NCBI RefSeq assembly: GCF_010998615.1
Contig: NZ_JAAEAH010000039.1
Location: forward strand, 1-64,000
Length of the DNA: 64,000 nucleotides
Source: Myxococcus sp. CA023
GTDB lineage: Bacteria > Myxococcota > Myxococcia > Myxococcales > Myxococcaceae
Direction: 5' to 3'
The number at the start of each line of letters is the position of its first letter. Positions within the stretch are counted from its first letter, which is position 1. Below the pieces are notes generated by a model. The model searched no databases and was not told the origin of the DNA. It was given only the letters and a program-made list of their open reading frames with translations. Below are positions 27,591-35,993 of this stretch, piece after piece. The position numbers were made by a program, and so were the translations under genes.

Positions 27591-28025
27591 ATGGGACAGA
27601 CAGCAGAACCCTCGAAGACGTCGCCGCTGGTCCTGACGAATCCCAAGGGACTGTTCGACCCGGCGCCCTACGGCTTCTCGCACGTGGCGCAGGTGGCGCC
27701 GGGCACCCGGCTCATCTACCTGGCGGGGCAAGGTGGGGAGAGTGAAACCGGGGCCCTCCAGCCCGACTTCCGTCTCCAGGTGCGACAGGCGTTCCAGAAC
27801 ATCCGCACGGCCCTGGAGTCCGTGGGAGCCGGCGTCGGCGATGTCGCCAAGCTCACGATGCTCGTGGTGGACCACACGGAGGAGAAGCTCCGGATCATCG
27901 GCCCCGAGCTGGACGCTGCCTGGAACGGCGGCATGAAGCCAACCTGTACGCTGATTCCCGTCCCTCGGCTGGCGCTGGACGGGATGCTCTTCGAAGTCGA
28001 AGCGGTCGCTGTCCTACGTGCCTGA
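27591..28025 (+). CDS. RidA-family protein (YjgF/YER057c/UK114)
   Basis: 144 residues covering the whole RidA fold: LIYLAGQGG, VRQAFQNIRTALESVGA, DVAKLTMLVVD and PTCTLIPVPRLALDGMLFEVEAVAV. RidA proteins deaminate reactive enamine/imine intermediates, but the canonical Arg (in C-x-R-xx-Val of true RidA) is replaced here, where the pattern reads PTCTLIPVPRLA with Arg in the usual position for some Rid subfamilies. Whether it deaminates imines is therefore open. Cytoplasmic and monocistronic, 37 bases after the MYXO-CTERM gene. Confidence 0.85.
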   Translation: MGQTAEPSKTSPLVLTNPKGLFDPAPYGFSHVAQVAPGTRLIYLAGQGGESETGALQPDFRLQVRQAFQNIRTALESVGAGVGDVAKLTMLVVDHTEEKLRIIGPELDAAWNGGMKPTCTLIPVPRLALDGMLFEVEAVAVLRA

Positions 28026-28148
28026 CAGCACGTAGCCGCATGAGAAGAACCAGCCCTCCGCATCGCGTTGGGTGATGGCTTCTGCAGCCGGTCATGCGGC
28101 GAGACGCACCTGCGCGTGGGCACGGCGAATGGTGCCCCCCGCGCAGGC

Positions 28149-29174
28149 TCAGTCGGCGCCCGGAATCAGCGAGGGGGCGGAGAAGAAGAGCAGCCCACGG
28201 CTCAGCATGGGGAGCCATGCGCTGTAGTGATCATCGCCGGGAAACTCCAGGTACTGGACCGCGAAATCGCCGCCGCCCATGGCCTTGAGCTCCGAGGCGA
28301 GCTCACGGGCATTGTCGACCATCCGCCGCTCGGCGGCGAACATGCCCCGCGTCCCCTCACTCTTGCGCGGCTTCTGCTCCAGTCCTCCTACCGTGAGCAG
28401 CACGCGCGCCTTCACCGGGGTCCGCGCGAACTGCTCCAGGAAGGCCTTCTTCTCGGTGAGCACGTAGCGGTCGTTCCACCAGATGGACGGGCTCCCCGCG
28501 ATGAAGGTGTCGAAGGACGTGGGCCTCGTGAAGAACGCATGCAGCACCAGGAGGCCGCCATAGGAGTGGCCCATCAGCGCGGTGCGCGAGCCGTCGATCG
28601 GCCATCTCGAAGCAAGCGCGGGCTCGAGCTCCTTCTTCAGGAAGTCCAGGAAGCGATCCGCCCCACCCTGCTTCTTCGAGAACCGGTCCCCCGTGTTCGA
28701 CAGATTCGGGGCGGGCGGCGTGTAGTCCTCACCGCGTGCCTGGTCGTTGTGGGCCTGGTCACCCGGATAGGTCAGCCCGACGATGACCGGCGTTGCCGCC
28801 GCGACGCCGAAGCCCCGCGCGAGCCTGGGGAGGGCGCGTGTCAGACGCTCCAGGGTGGGAAAGTGCGCACCGCCATCCAAGAGGTAGATGACCGGATGGC
28901 CGGCGGCGGGCGCTGGGCCCTCGGGGACCGCCACGTACAACCGGTGGGTCCGTCCGGTGTGGGTCGAGTCGAGATCGAACTGGAAGGTGTTCTGGAGCGT
29001 CACTGGCGCCCCGTCCACCCGAGCCACCGGCGCGGCGCGGGGCACCGGCCCCGAGGCGCAACTGGCGGTCAGCAGACCCGCCGCGAGGAGCACGTGGAAG
29101 CGTGCAGCGATCAGCGGGTTCAGCAAGCGCAGCCCAAGGGAGCGCGCCAGCGCGAGGGGGATGAAGAGACTCAT
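28149..29174 (-). CDS. Lipoprotein esterase, IroE/Fes-like siderophore hydrolase
   Basis: About 341 residues from the ATG at 29174. A signal with lipobox LTASC places it in the envelope. It has the esterase-D/IroE fold: HPVIYLLDGG, nucleophile elbow GHSYGG, AGSPSIWWND (characteristic of enterobactin-esterase-like proteins), a putative acid in the middle and His in PGDDHYSAW. Such enzymes hydrolyse ferric catecholate or trilactone siderophores to release iron. It is the last gene of the minus-strand receptor operon. Substrate is inferred from context; the ribosome site is weak and the start could be the upstream ATG at 29219. Confidence 0.8.
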   Translation of the reverse strand: MSLFIPLALARSLGLRLLNPLIAARFHVLLAAGLLTASCASGPVPRAAPVARVDGAPVTLQNTFQFDLDSTHTGRTHRLYVAVPEGPAPAAGHPVIYLLDGGAHFPTLERLTRALPRLARGFGVAAATPVIVGLTYPGDQAHNDQARGEDYTPPAPNLSNTGDRFSKKQGGADRFLDFLKKELEPALASRWPIDGSRTALMGHSYGGLLVLHAFFTRPTSFDTFIAGSPSIWWNDRYVLTEKKAFLEQFARTPVKARVLLTVGGLEQKPRKSEGTRGMFAAERRMVDNARELASELKAMGGGDFAVQYLEFPGDDHYSAWLPMLSRGLLFFSAPSLIPGAD

Positions 29175-29252
29175 GGCGGGAGACCCGGTGATGACGGATG
29201 AACCGAAGCCCCCGCCCATGCACGGCGGGGACTCCGAACGGCAAGCGGGTGG

Positions 29253-30521
29253 CTAGCGAATCCGGAGGAGGCCGCGCACCTGGCCCTCGACGACCGTCTT
29301 CGCGTCCCCGAGGCCCGTCTCGGGGCTCATGAGGCGGAAGCGCGTCTGGGCGTTGTCATTGATGAACTCCGGCAGCACCAGGAGCTCACCAGGATTCTGC
29401 GGGATGGTGCGGCCGTTGGTAGGCACGAGGTCGTCTCGGACGACGGGCGTCGCGGTCGGCGCGTCGCCGAGGGTGACCTCCCACAGGCTCCACCAGGCGC
29501 CCACGGCGGCGCTCTGCCCGTTGAACGTCCGCTCGGCGGCCACCGCGGCGTCCCAGGCGGACTGCGCGGCGGCCTTGTTCATCACCCGCAGGTAGCCCTT
29601 GCCGGGAGCTCCAGGCAGGAGCATGGCGGCGATGTCCCCCTCCGTCCCGGGGTTGACGAAGGAATCGAGCGTGGTGGACCACGCATCGAACTCGCCAGTC
29701 GCGGGATCGAAGCGAACCATGCAGGGCGCGCCAGTGGTCCCGGGAGACACGAAGTGCGCGCCGCTGCCCAGGGACTCGGTGGCGTAATAAATCTTCCCAT
29801 CCGTGTGCTTGACGCCGTCGCGCGCCCAGCCGCAGCGATTGTCGACCTTGACGGTCACCTCGTCGGTCTGCGTGTCCACGATGACCAGCGCCGTCTTCGC
29901 CGGAACCGTCTTCACGTCCGCGGCGTGCCAGCCGCCTGCGATGATGACGTCGTCGCCAGCGGTGATGGCCAGGCTCTGCGAATAGCGGAACGAGAAGTCG
30001 CCGTCCTTGAGCTGGGACGTCAGGTCCTTGGACGTGATGATGGCGAGGTCCTGGGGATTCCAGATGACCAGCTTGTAGTTCACGTGGTCGAAGTAATAGG
30101 CCTTCGTCTCGCTGACGAAGTAGTGCTGGGACTGATAGCCACCGGTCGCGGCGACACCCTGGCTGGTGAACGAAAGCGGATCGCTGGCTTTGAGCGAGCC
30201 ATCCGCGTTGAGGGTGTAGGGGGTCACCGTCGGTAGCCTCGAACTGCTGACGATGAACTTGCCGGTGCCCGGAAGGCCGGCGGCGATGTACGCGTCCGCG
30301 GGAAGCTCGATTGCGTCGCCAATCCCGACGGTCTGCTCCTTCTCGATGTCGTCCAACGTCACCAGGTAGCTCTGGGTGTTTCCACCAGCGATGGCGACCT
30401 GGGTGATGGCGGCGTAGAGGGGCTCGGCGGTTCCAGCGTCGGGGTCCACCTGGGGGCCGTCCGAATCCGAGCAGGCGGTGGCGAACACGGCGAGGGTGAG
30501 GAGTGAGGCTTTCAGCTTCAT
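29253..30521 (-). CDS. DUF4374-like lipoprotein of the siderophore receptor operon
   Basis: 422 residues from an ATG with AAGGAAG. Lipobox FATAC followed by an acidic linker. The rest is beta-rich with propeller-like spacing (YLVTLDDIEKEQ, AGLPGTGKFIVSSSRLP, KLVIWNPQDLAII), resembling DUF4374 lipoproteins that accompany TonB-dependent receptors in Bacteroidetes and similar proteins in myxobacterial myxochelin-type loci (recalled, not checked). It lies between the receptor (58-base gap) and the esterase, so it probably helps bind or route the ferric siderophore at the outer membrane. Confidence 0.75.
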   Translation of the reverse strand: MKLKASLLTLAVFATACSDSDGPQVDPDAGTAEPLYAAITQVAIAGGNTQSYLVTLDDIEKEQTVGIGDAIELPADAYIAAGLPGTGKFIVSSSRLPTVTPYTLNADGSLKASDPLSFTSQGVAATGGYQSQHYFVSETKAYYFDHVNYKLVIWNPQDLAIITSKDLTSQLKDGDFSFRYSQSLAITAGDDVIIAGGWHAADVKTVPAKTALVIVDTQTDEVTVKVDNRCGWARDGVKHTDGKIYYATESLGSGAHFVSPGTTGAPCMVRFDPATGEFDAWSTTLDSFVNPGTEGDIAAMLLPGAPGKGYLRVMNKAAAQSAWDAAVAAERTFNGQSAAVGAWWSLWEVTLGDAPTATPVVRDDLVPTNGRTIPQNPGELLVLPEFINDNAQTRFRLMSPETGLGDAKTVVEGQVRGLLRIR

Positions 30522-30579
30522 CGGGCTTCCTTTTGGCGAAGGGTTCCTGCGAGGAGACTCGAAGCGCCTCAGCGGGCGC

Positions 30580-33189
30580 TCAGAGATCAACCGTGGCGCG
30601 CGCGGAGAACGCGCGGCCCGGCTTCTGGACACCGACGATGTCGAAGGCGGGAGCGTCGGTGAGATTCTGGAGGTTGAAGGAGAAGGAGAAGGCGCGCCCC
30701 TCGAACCGGGAGCGGTAGGTGAGCGCGGCGAAGTGCAGCACCTGGGTGGGCACCCGCGCCTTGTCGCCGCCCCGTCCGGCGCTCTCCCAGGAGCGGTAGA
30801 ACGACTCGACGAAACGGGTCGTCCACTCCAGGCCAAGAGCGTCCTGGGAGCTCAAGAGCTGACGCTTCTGGAACCGCGCGGTCGCCGAGGCCTGGAGCCA
30901 GGGAATGTTGGGCATGCGGTCCCCCTGAAAGCGGGCGAACTGGCCTTCCCGCGCGAGGTTGCGGAAGTCGAGCCAGGTGACGGTGCCGGTGAGCCCCACC
31001 CAGTCGCCGGGTGAGTCCCAGTCCACGCCTGCGTGCGCCGAGAAGGAGCGAGCGTGGTCCACGTTCTCGTAGGCCTGCGTGGCGTCGCCGGGGAAGAGCT
31101 GGATGAGGTTCTCGACGTCTCGGACGCCCGCGACCGCGTTGGCACCGAAGCGGCCAACGGACGTGACGATGGGGAGGAGCTCCACGCCCAGGTTGGCGTT
31201 GTGACTCGACTCGGGGACGAGCGCCGAGTTCTCCACGAGCAGTCCCCCATCGCCGAAGAGTTCGTCCACCCGCGGCATCCGCGTGGTCCGCTCATAGGAC
31301 GCCTTGAGGAGCAGCCCCCGCGTCAGACTGAAGCGCAAGGTGTCACCGAAGCCTCCGGCCCACCGGCGCTCCGCGGCCTCCTGCCTCGTTCCCGAGGCGA
31401 AGCGCTGCAGGTAGCCCTTCACGAACACGGTGTTCTCCAACCTGCCGTCCCAGAGCAGCTGACGATGGGAGAGACCTCCGAAGGCGGACGTGAGCGCGAG
31501 CGGCACCCGGAGGGGGTCCTCCTGCTGCAAACGGGTGAGGTAGGCGTTCTCGCCGCTTCGGTCGCTGTCATCGACGCCGAGCGAAACCTCGAGGTCCTCC
31601 GGGTCGAGCAGCGTCCCGAGGAACCGCACGCGCCCGAACAACGTCTGGCGCGTCTGGGTGTTCTCCAGCGGCGTCGAGCCAATCTCCCCGGCCCTCGCCC
31701 GCGTCGCACGGCAGGCGCCGTACCAGTCGTATAGACAGTCGGAGGCGTCGAGAAGCTCGCCCACACGTTGGTTGTACCCGGCGATGGCGAGCACCTTCAG
31801 CCGCTCATGGGGCGACACCTCGTAGCGAAGCCCGAGGCCCCAACTCTCCTGCGCGGAGGTGACCGCGCCATAGGGCTGGATCATGAACTGATCGTGTGGG
31901 ACCTCCTTGTCGTAGCGGCCGAGGTAGCCATTGAGCACGAGCCGGTCGATGCCCGGCAGTGCCTCGAACCCCACTTCGATATCGCCTCCGGTGCCCCGGT
32001 AGGCGTCGTGGTTGCGGCGCAGGGCGCGCGGCGAGACGCGCCCCGTCGCCGGGTCATCCACGGGGACGGTGACGACGTAGTCGTTCTGCGCGCGGTCGTG
32101 GAACCCCGCGGCCCGCACGAAGACGTGCTCGTGGGCCCGCCACGTCAGCCTGCCAGTCCCTCGGTAGCTGCCGAAGGACCCGCCCTGGAGCGACAGGGAC
32201 GCACCGGTTTCGGGCTTCGCGAGGTCGGAGCGCAGGTGGATGGCACCGCCCAGCGCGTCCGTCGCGAGGCGCACCGGGACGACGCCGTTGAAGACCTCGA
32301 GTTGCCGGATGAGCGATACCGGCACACTTCCGAGTCCGTAGACATAGGGCGAGTACTCGATGGGGACCCCGTCGAGGAGGACTCGCACCTGGTCGCCGGA
32401 GAGGCCCCCGAGCGAGAGCTGGGTCCGGCTCCCCATTCCGCCCGTCCGCTGGACCTGCACGGCAGAGGCACGCGTCAACACCTCCGCGAGGTCCTCGGCG
32501 CGCTCATGGGCCTTCTCCAGTTCGACGACGTCCACCGCCTCCGAGCCGCGCACCAGGGCGCGGGCTTCGGTCGACCTGGCGCGGACGACCGAGGTGAAGC
32601 CAGGGGGAGCGGGAAGCTCTGGCTCTTCGGAAGGCTGCGCGGTCGCCTCTTCCGCGGGCGTGTCGGACGCGACTTGGGCGACATCCTCGGCGCCTGGCGG
32701 CGCGACCTCGGGAGGACGGGCGAGGACGAAGTGGTGGATGAACTCGAACTGGCAGGGGACAGGGCTGCCGTCCTGCATCGCCGGGGAGAAGCGTGCATTC
32801 TCGAGCGCGCTCACGGCCGCCTCGTCGAGTCCGTGTCCAAGTCCCTCGACCACCTCCGCGCGCGTGACCCGGCCCTCCGCATCAAGCGTCAGGAGGAGCT
32901 TCACCGCGCCTTCAAGCCCTGCGGCGAGTGCCTCGGGCGGATAGACAGCCTCTGGCTGGGCCAGCAGCACCGGAGGGACGACCCCACCGGATGGCGCAGG
33001 CCCGCCCTCCCCCTCCGGCGCCTGCGGGTGCGGCGTCCCGCTAGAGGGGGAAGCGGATGTCGCCGGCGCCGAGGTCTCGCTCGCATCCTGGGCTCGCGCG
33101 ACGCCCATCGACAGCACGGAGAGGAGTGCGAGCGTGGGGACCAAAGAGGATGGCGCGGGGGCACCCCGCCAGCAACGAAGTGTGGGCAT
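30580..33189 (-). CDS. TonB-dependent receptor with an N-terminal TonB C-terminal-type domain
   Basis: About 869 residues. A signal peptide is followed by a Pro-rich stretch. A periplasmic TonB-CTD-like domain occupies about 75-155 (AVYPPEALAAGLEGAVKLLL, SALENARFSPA). A second Pro-rich linker leads to the plug domain from about 200 (VVELEKAHERAEDLAEVL, GMGSRTQLSLGGLSGDQVRVLLDGVPIE) and a 22-strand-type beta-barrel ending in an aromatic/hydrophobic strand (FSARATVDL). It imports a ferric siderophore. The fused TonB-like domain is unusual: energy coupling normally uses a separate TonB. Fur-box palindrome about 45 bases upstream. The frame also starts at a GTG 6 bases earlier. Confidence 0.88.
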   Translation of the reverse strand: MPTLRCWRGAPAPSSLVPTLALLSVLSMGVARAQDASETSAPATSASPSSGTPHPQAPEGEGGPAPSGGVVPPVLLAQPEAVYPPEALAAGLEGAVKLLLTLDAEGRVTRAEVVEGLGHGLDEAAVSALENARFSPAMQDGSPVPCQFEFIHHFVLARPPEVAPPGAEDVAQVASDTPAEEATAQPSEEPELPAPPGFTSVVRARSTEARALVRGSEAVDVVELEKAHERAEDLAEVLTRASAVQVQRTGGMGSRTQLSLGGLSGDQVRVLLDGVPIEYSPYVYGLGSVPVSLIRQLEVFNGVVPVRLATDALGGAIHLRSDLAKPETGASLSLQGGSFGSYRGTGRLTWRAHEHVFVRAAGFHDRAQNDYVVTVPVDDPATGRVSPRALRRNHDAYRGTGGDIEVGFEALPGIDRLVLNGYLGRYDKEVPHDQFMIQPYGAVTSAQESWGLGLRYEVSPHERLKVLAIAGYNQRVGELLDASDCLYDWYGACRATRARAGEIGSTPLENTQTRQTLFGRVRFLGTLLDPEDLEVSLGVDDSDRSGENAYLTRLQQEDPLRVPLALTSAFGGLSHRQLLWDGRLENTVFVKGYLQRFASGTRQEAAERRWAGGFGDTLRFSLTRGLLLKASYERTTRMPRVDELFGDGGLLVENSALVPESSHNANLGVELLPIVTSVGRFGANAVAGVRDVENLIQLFPGDATQAYENVDHARSFSAHAGVDWDSPGDWVGLTGTVTWLDFRNLAREGQFARFQGDRMPNIPWLQASATARFQKRQLLSSQDALGLEWTTRFVESFYRSWESAGRGGDKARVPTQVLHFAALTYRSRFEGRAFSFSFNLQNLTDAPAFDIVGVQKPGRAFSARATVDL

Positions 33190-33236
33190 GGTCACGGTGT
33201 ACAGGCAGGGCTCGAAGGCGCGAGGATGATGTCGAT

Positions 33237-33255
33237 ATTGATACTCATTCTCAAT
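33237..33255 (-). promoter_or_regulatory. Fur-box-like palindrome upstream of the receptor operon
   Basis: ATTGATACTCATTCTCAAT is close to the 19-bp Fur consensus (GATAATGATAATCATTATC) and lies about 45 bases before the receptor start. It predicts iron-repressed transcription of the receptor, DUF4374-like and esterase genes. Confidence 0.65.
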
Positions 33256-33328
33256 AACACGACGTCCTATCAGTGGCGGCGGTGGGGGTCAATTGGTTGG
33301 CGATGTCCTTCACCGGCTGCGGAGCGGC

Positions 33329-33479
33329 CTAGGTGCTGCCCAGCGCGCCCATGGCGCCGCCTAAGATGAGGGGGCCCGGCCCGTCGAGAGGGACCCGATG
33401 ACGCCCTCCGCGACGCCCTTCAAGGTGTTGAAGTAACCAGTCGCAGCGCTCTCAAGGACGCCATTGATGGTGACCCGGG
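33329..33479 (-). pseudogene. Degraded C-terminus of an unknown gene, with a frameshift
   Basis: The minus strand reads VTINGVLESAATGYFNTLKG and VAEGVIGSLSTG, then a change of frame is needed to continue with LILGGAMGALGST and a stop. Both pieces have coding character. It looks like the tail of a hydrophobic/Gly-rich protein that has lost its body and picked up a frameshift. It sits between the receptor promoter and the DUF3592 gene. Confidence 0.35.
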
Positions 33480-33520
33480 CCCGTTTCTTTCAATCCAGGG
33501 TATCCCTGTAGGCTGAGGCC

Positions 33521-34555
33521 ATGCTTTTTCGCGTGGTCTCTTCCGCCGTCTTGCTCGCGTTCGTGGCGCTGTGGACGTCCATCACGGTGGCCGCGGACTA
33601 CTTCACCGTCTCCAGCATGGTCCTCCAGATGCAGACGGAGAGCTGGCCCTCCGTGCAGGGCACCATCACCCGGAGCGAGGTGGATGCGGTGCGCTCGAAC
33701 AAGACCACCACCTACGGCCTGAAGGTGGCCTACACCTACTCCGTCGACGGGCAGCAGTATGAGGGCAGCAAGGCCCGCCCCTCCATGTGGCGCACGGGGG
33801 ACCGCGGATTCGCGGAGGAGCTGGTGGCACGCTACCCCCTCGGGGCCACCATCCCCGTGTACTACCGGCCCGGCCAGCCCTCGGAGGCGGTGTTGGAGAC
33901 GGGCATGGATGGGTCGCAGCTGTTCACGCTCATGCTCCTGATGCCCTTCAACCTGGTGATGCTCTGGCTGGGCACCTTGGTGGTGGGGGCCTGGAAGCCG
34001 GAACCGCCGCTCTTGTCCACCTTCTTCCGGGAAGACGGCAGCGAGTACGTGACGCTCGAGGGGCCGTGGACGGCCACCTGGGTGTCCCTGGTTCTGGTGG
34101 GCACCTCCCTGGCGTGCGTCGCGCTCGCAGGACTCACTGTAGGTCTCCATGCACCGCTGCCCGTGGCCGTGGGGGCCTGGGGGGTCGTCATCGTCAGCGG
34201 TGTGCTCGTCGGGCGGTGGTCACATGCACGGGTGAAGGCCGGGCACTACGACCTCCGTCTCCATCCCCAGGAGCGGAGCCTCTCCCTACCGCCCTTCTCC
34301 GAACGGAAGCACCGGCTGGCCGTACAGTGGCGCGACGTGCGGTCGCTCCGCGTCGAACCCCAGGCGCCCACACGGAAGGGGGGGCAGGTGAGCCGCTACC
34401 ATCTCACGCTCGAGCTCTCCACCGCCGACGGAGGGGGGCGCCAGGAAGCCATCGCCGGTTTCCCCCGCCAGGAGCAGGCAGAAGCACTGGCAGGCTGGCT
34501 GCGAACGCGCCTCGAGTTGGGCGCGGTCGTTCCGGGAGAGCGGAGCACCGCCTGA
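33521..34555 (+). CDS. DUF3592 membrane protein
   Basis: 344 residues. One helix at the N-terminus (VVSSAVLLAFVALWTSITVAA) is followed by a DUF3592 domain (SWPSVQGTITRSEV, YTYSVDGQQYEGSK, ARYPLGATIPVYYRPGQPSEAVLE), another helix near 145, then two helices near 190-230 and a cytoplasmic C-terminal domain. DUF3592 proteins are common membrane proteins of unknown function. Monocistronic. Downstream lie an antisense ankyrin remnant and repeat copy F. Confidence 0.82.
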   Translation: MLFRVVSSAVLLAFVALWTSITVAADYFTVSSMVLQMQTESWPSVQGTITRSEVDAVRSNKTTTYGLKVAYTYSVDGQQYEGSKARPSMWRTGDRGFAEELVARYPLGATIPVYYRPGQPSEAVLETGMDGSQLFTLMLLMPFNLVMLWLGTLVVGAWKPEPPLLSTFFREDGSEYVTLEGPWTATWVSLVLVGTSLACVALAGLTVGLHAPLPVAVGAWGVVIVSGVLVGRWSHARVKAGHYDLRLHPQERSLSLPPFSERKHRLAVQWRDVRSLRVEPQAPTRKGGQVSRYHLTLELSTADGGGRQEAIAGFPRQEQAEALAGWLRTRLELGAVVPGERSTA

Positions 34556-34705
34556 CACAAACCGTAGCGCTCAATGTCGGTGCTCGCTCCGGCCTCGAGC
34601 AGCAGCTTCACGAGCGCGGGGTTGCCCTTGTCCTTCTGGAGACGGGCCACCGCGGCGAGCAGCGGACGTTCGTTGTCGAACCGCCTTCCGTTTGCATCCG
34701 CCCCC
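34556..34705 (-). pseudogene. Ankyrin-repeat gene fragment, cut at repeat F
   Basis: The minus strand reads GADANGRRFDNERPLLAAVA, RLQKDKGNPALVKLLLEAGA and STDIERYGLC, a clear ankyrin repeat (NPALVKLLLEAGAS). Its 5' side stops abruptly at the left edge of dispersed repeat copy F, and its 3' side runs into the DUF3592 gene without a clear stop. The rest of the ankyrin protein is absent. Confidence 0.55.
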
Positions 34706-34760
34706 TGTGTCTATCCAAAGCCCGGTCGCTGCGTCACAGGTGCGCCAAGGGCAATGCGCA
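34704..34760 (+). repeat. Dispersed repeat copy F
   Basis: CCTGTGTCTATCCAAAGCCC then GGTCGCTGCGTCACAGGTGCGCCAAGGGCAATGCGC. A well-conserved copy; its left edge truncates the ankyrin gene on the other strand. Confidence 0.6.
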
Positions 34761-34819
34761 CCATTGAATCAACCCATCCACGAGTGCGAATCACGCCCTG
34801 TCTGGTGTATTGAGCAGCG

Positions 34820-35716
34820 ATGTTCTGCCTCCGCCCCTATCGCGATGTGGCCGACCTCAACACCATGGCTCACCTCGTGGCACAGGCCTGGGCGGAGCGA
34901 GGTCCCCACGTGGAGTGCGCGGTGGGAGACCTGACCTGGCGCCTGCTGCGCAATGCACAGGTACGGCCGCGGGAGGACATTGCCTTGTGGGAACACGCGC
35001 CCGGGCAGCTCGCTGGCTTTGCGTGGGCCTACGGCAACGGAGATGTGGACCTGCTCGTCCACCCGCTCGTGCACGCTGACGCCTTCGCGGAGGATGTGCT
35101 TCCCTGGGTTCGCGCACGCCACGAGCGCACCCCGCAGCCTGCCACCGTGTGGGCACTGGAGAGCAACGGCCCGCTGCTCGCGGCGCTGCAGCGGCGGGGC
35201 TGGCGGCGCACCACGGGCGGGTGCTACCTGCACCTCGCACTGCCGCTACACGCGGTGCCGTCTCCGCCGCCTTCGCTGCCCGCGGGCTACCGGGTGCGCG
35301 CGGTGCGGGGCCCCGAGGAGGTGGCCCCGCGAGCCCTCGTACACCGGCGCGGCTTCGGCTCCGAGCGGGTGACAACGGAGGTGTACGCGCGGCTCATGGA
35401 GGCACCGGGTTACCAGCCTGCGTTGGACCTCGTCGCCGAGGCACCCGACGGAAGCCTCGCGGCCTGCGCGCTGGGCTGGCTCGACGAGGCGAACGCGGTG
35501 GGCGAATTCGAACCGGTGGCGTGCGCCCCAGAGCACAGGCGACGCGGGCTGGTGCGCGCGCTCCTACACGAAGGGCTCCGGCGCATGCACATGCTGGGCG
35601 CAAGGCGGGCCATCGTGTACGCCTTCGCGGACAACCCGGCCTCCCCCGCCCTCTATCAGTCCGTCGGCTTCACCGTGGTGGACCGCAACCTCGGCCACAC
35701 CCTGGCGTCCCCATGA
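34820..35716 (+). CDS. Tandem GNAT acetyltransferase
   Basis: 298 residues with two GNAT folds. The N-terminal one (LRPYRDVADLNTMAHLVAQAW... WALESNGPLLAALQRRGW) lacks a clear acetyl-CoA loop and may be structural. The C-terminal one has the full motif A: FEPVACAPEHRRRGLVRALL, then YAFADNPASPALYQSVGF. Cytoplasmic. The acceptor substrate cannot be told from sequence; tandem-GNAT proteins of this layout often act on small molecules or antibiotics. Monocistronic, about 60 bases after repeat copy F. Confidence 0.82.
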   Translation: MFCLRPYRDVADLNTMAHLVAQAWAERGPHVECAVGDLTWRLLRNAQVRPREDIALWEHAPGQLAGFAWAYGNGDVDLLVHPLVHADAFAEDVLPWVRARHERTPQPATVWALESNGPLLAALQRRGWRRTTGGCYLHLALPLHAVPSPPPSLPAGYRVRAVRGPEEVAPRALVHRRGFGSERVTTEVYARLMEAPGYQPALDLVAEAPDGSLAACALGWLDEANAVGEFEPVACAPEHRRRGLVRALLHEGLRRMHMLGARRAIVYAFADNPASPALYQSVGFTVVDRNLGHTLASP

Positions 35717-35993
35717 GCGCCCGTCTCACCCGCACTTGCGGCGAGGGCCGGGCCAGCGATGAGGACGAATGACACCCGTCCACCGCCAAGGGGCACGACG
35801 CGCCGACTGAAACTGGCGGTCAGCCGCGATTGCACCAGGAGTGCCTCTCCCCTGCGCGCCCCATGCCGCCAAGGCGAGAGGCTCGGATGCGGAGGCCTCC
35901 ACCGGATGCCCCCCTTGTTTCCAACACCCCACCAGAGTGCTATCGGACGCAGGAAACGTGGGCAACACTGCCGCTCCACGGGAAGGCAGGTAG

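Noticed and set aside
31768-33369. A 533-residue plus-strand frame opposite the TonB receptor
   Set aside because: It is Arg/Gly-rich and lacks motifs; the minus strand has a signal peptide, plug and barrel pattern.
11798-34760. The dispersed repeat as a bidirectional transcription terminator
   Set aside because: The repeat has no strong hairpin or U-tract, and at copies B and F it abuts truncated genes instead of separating complete ones.
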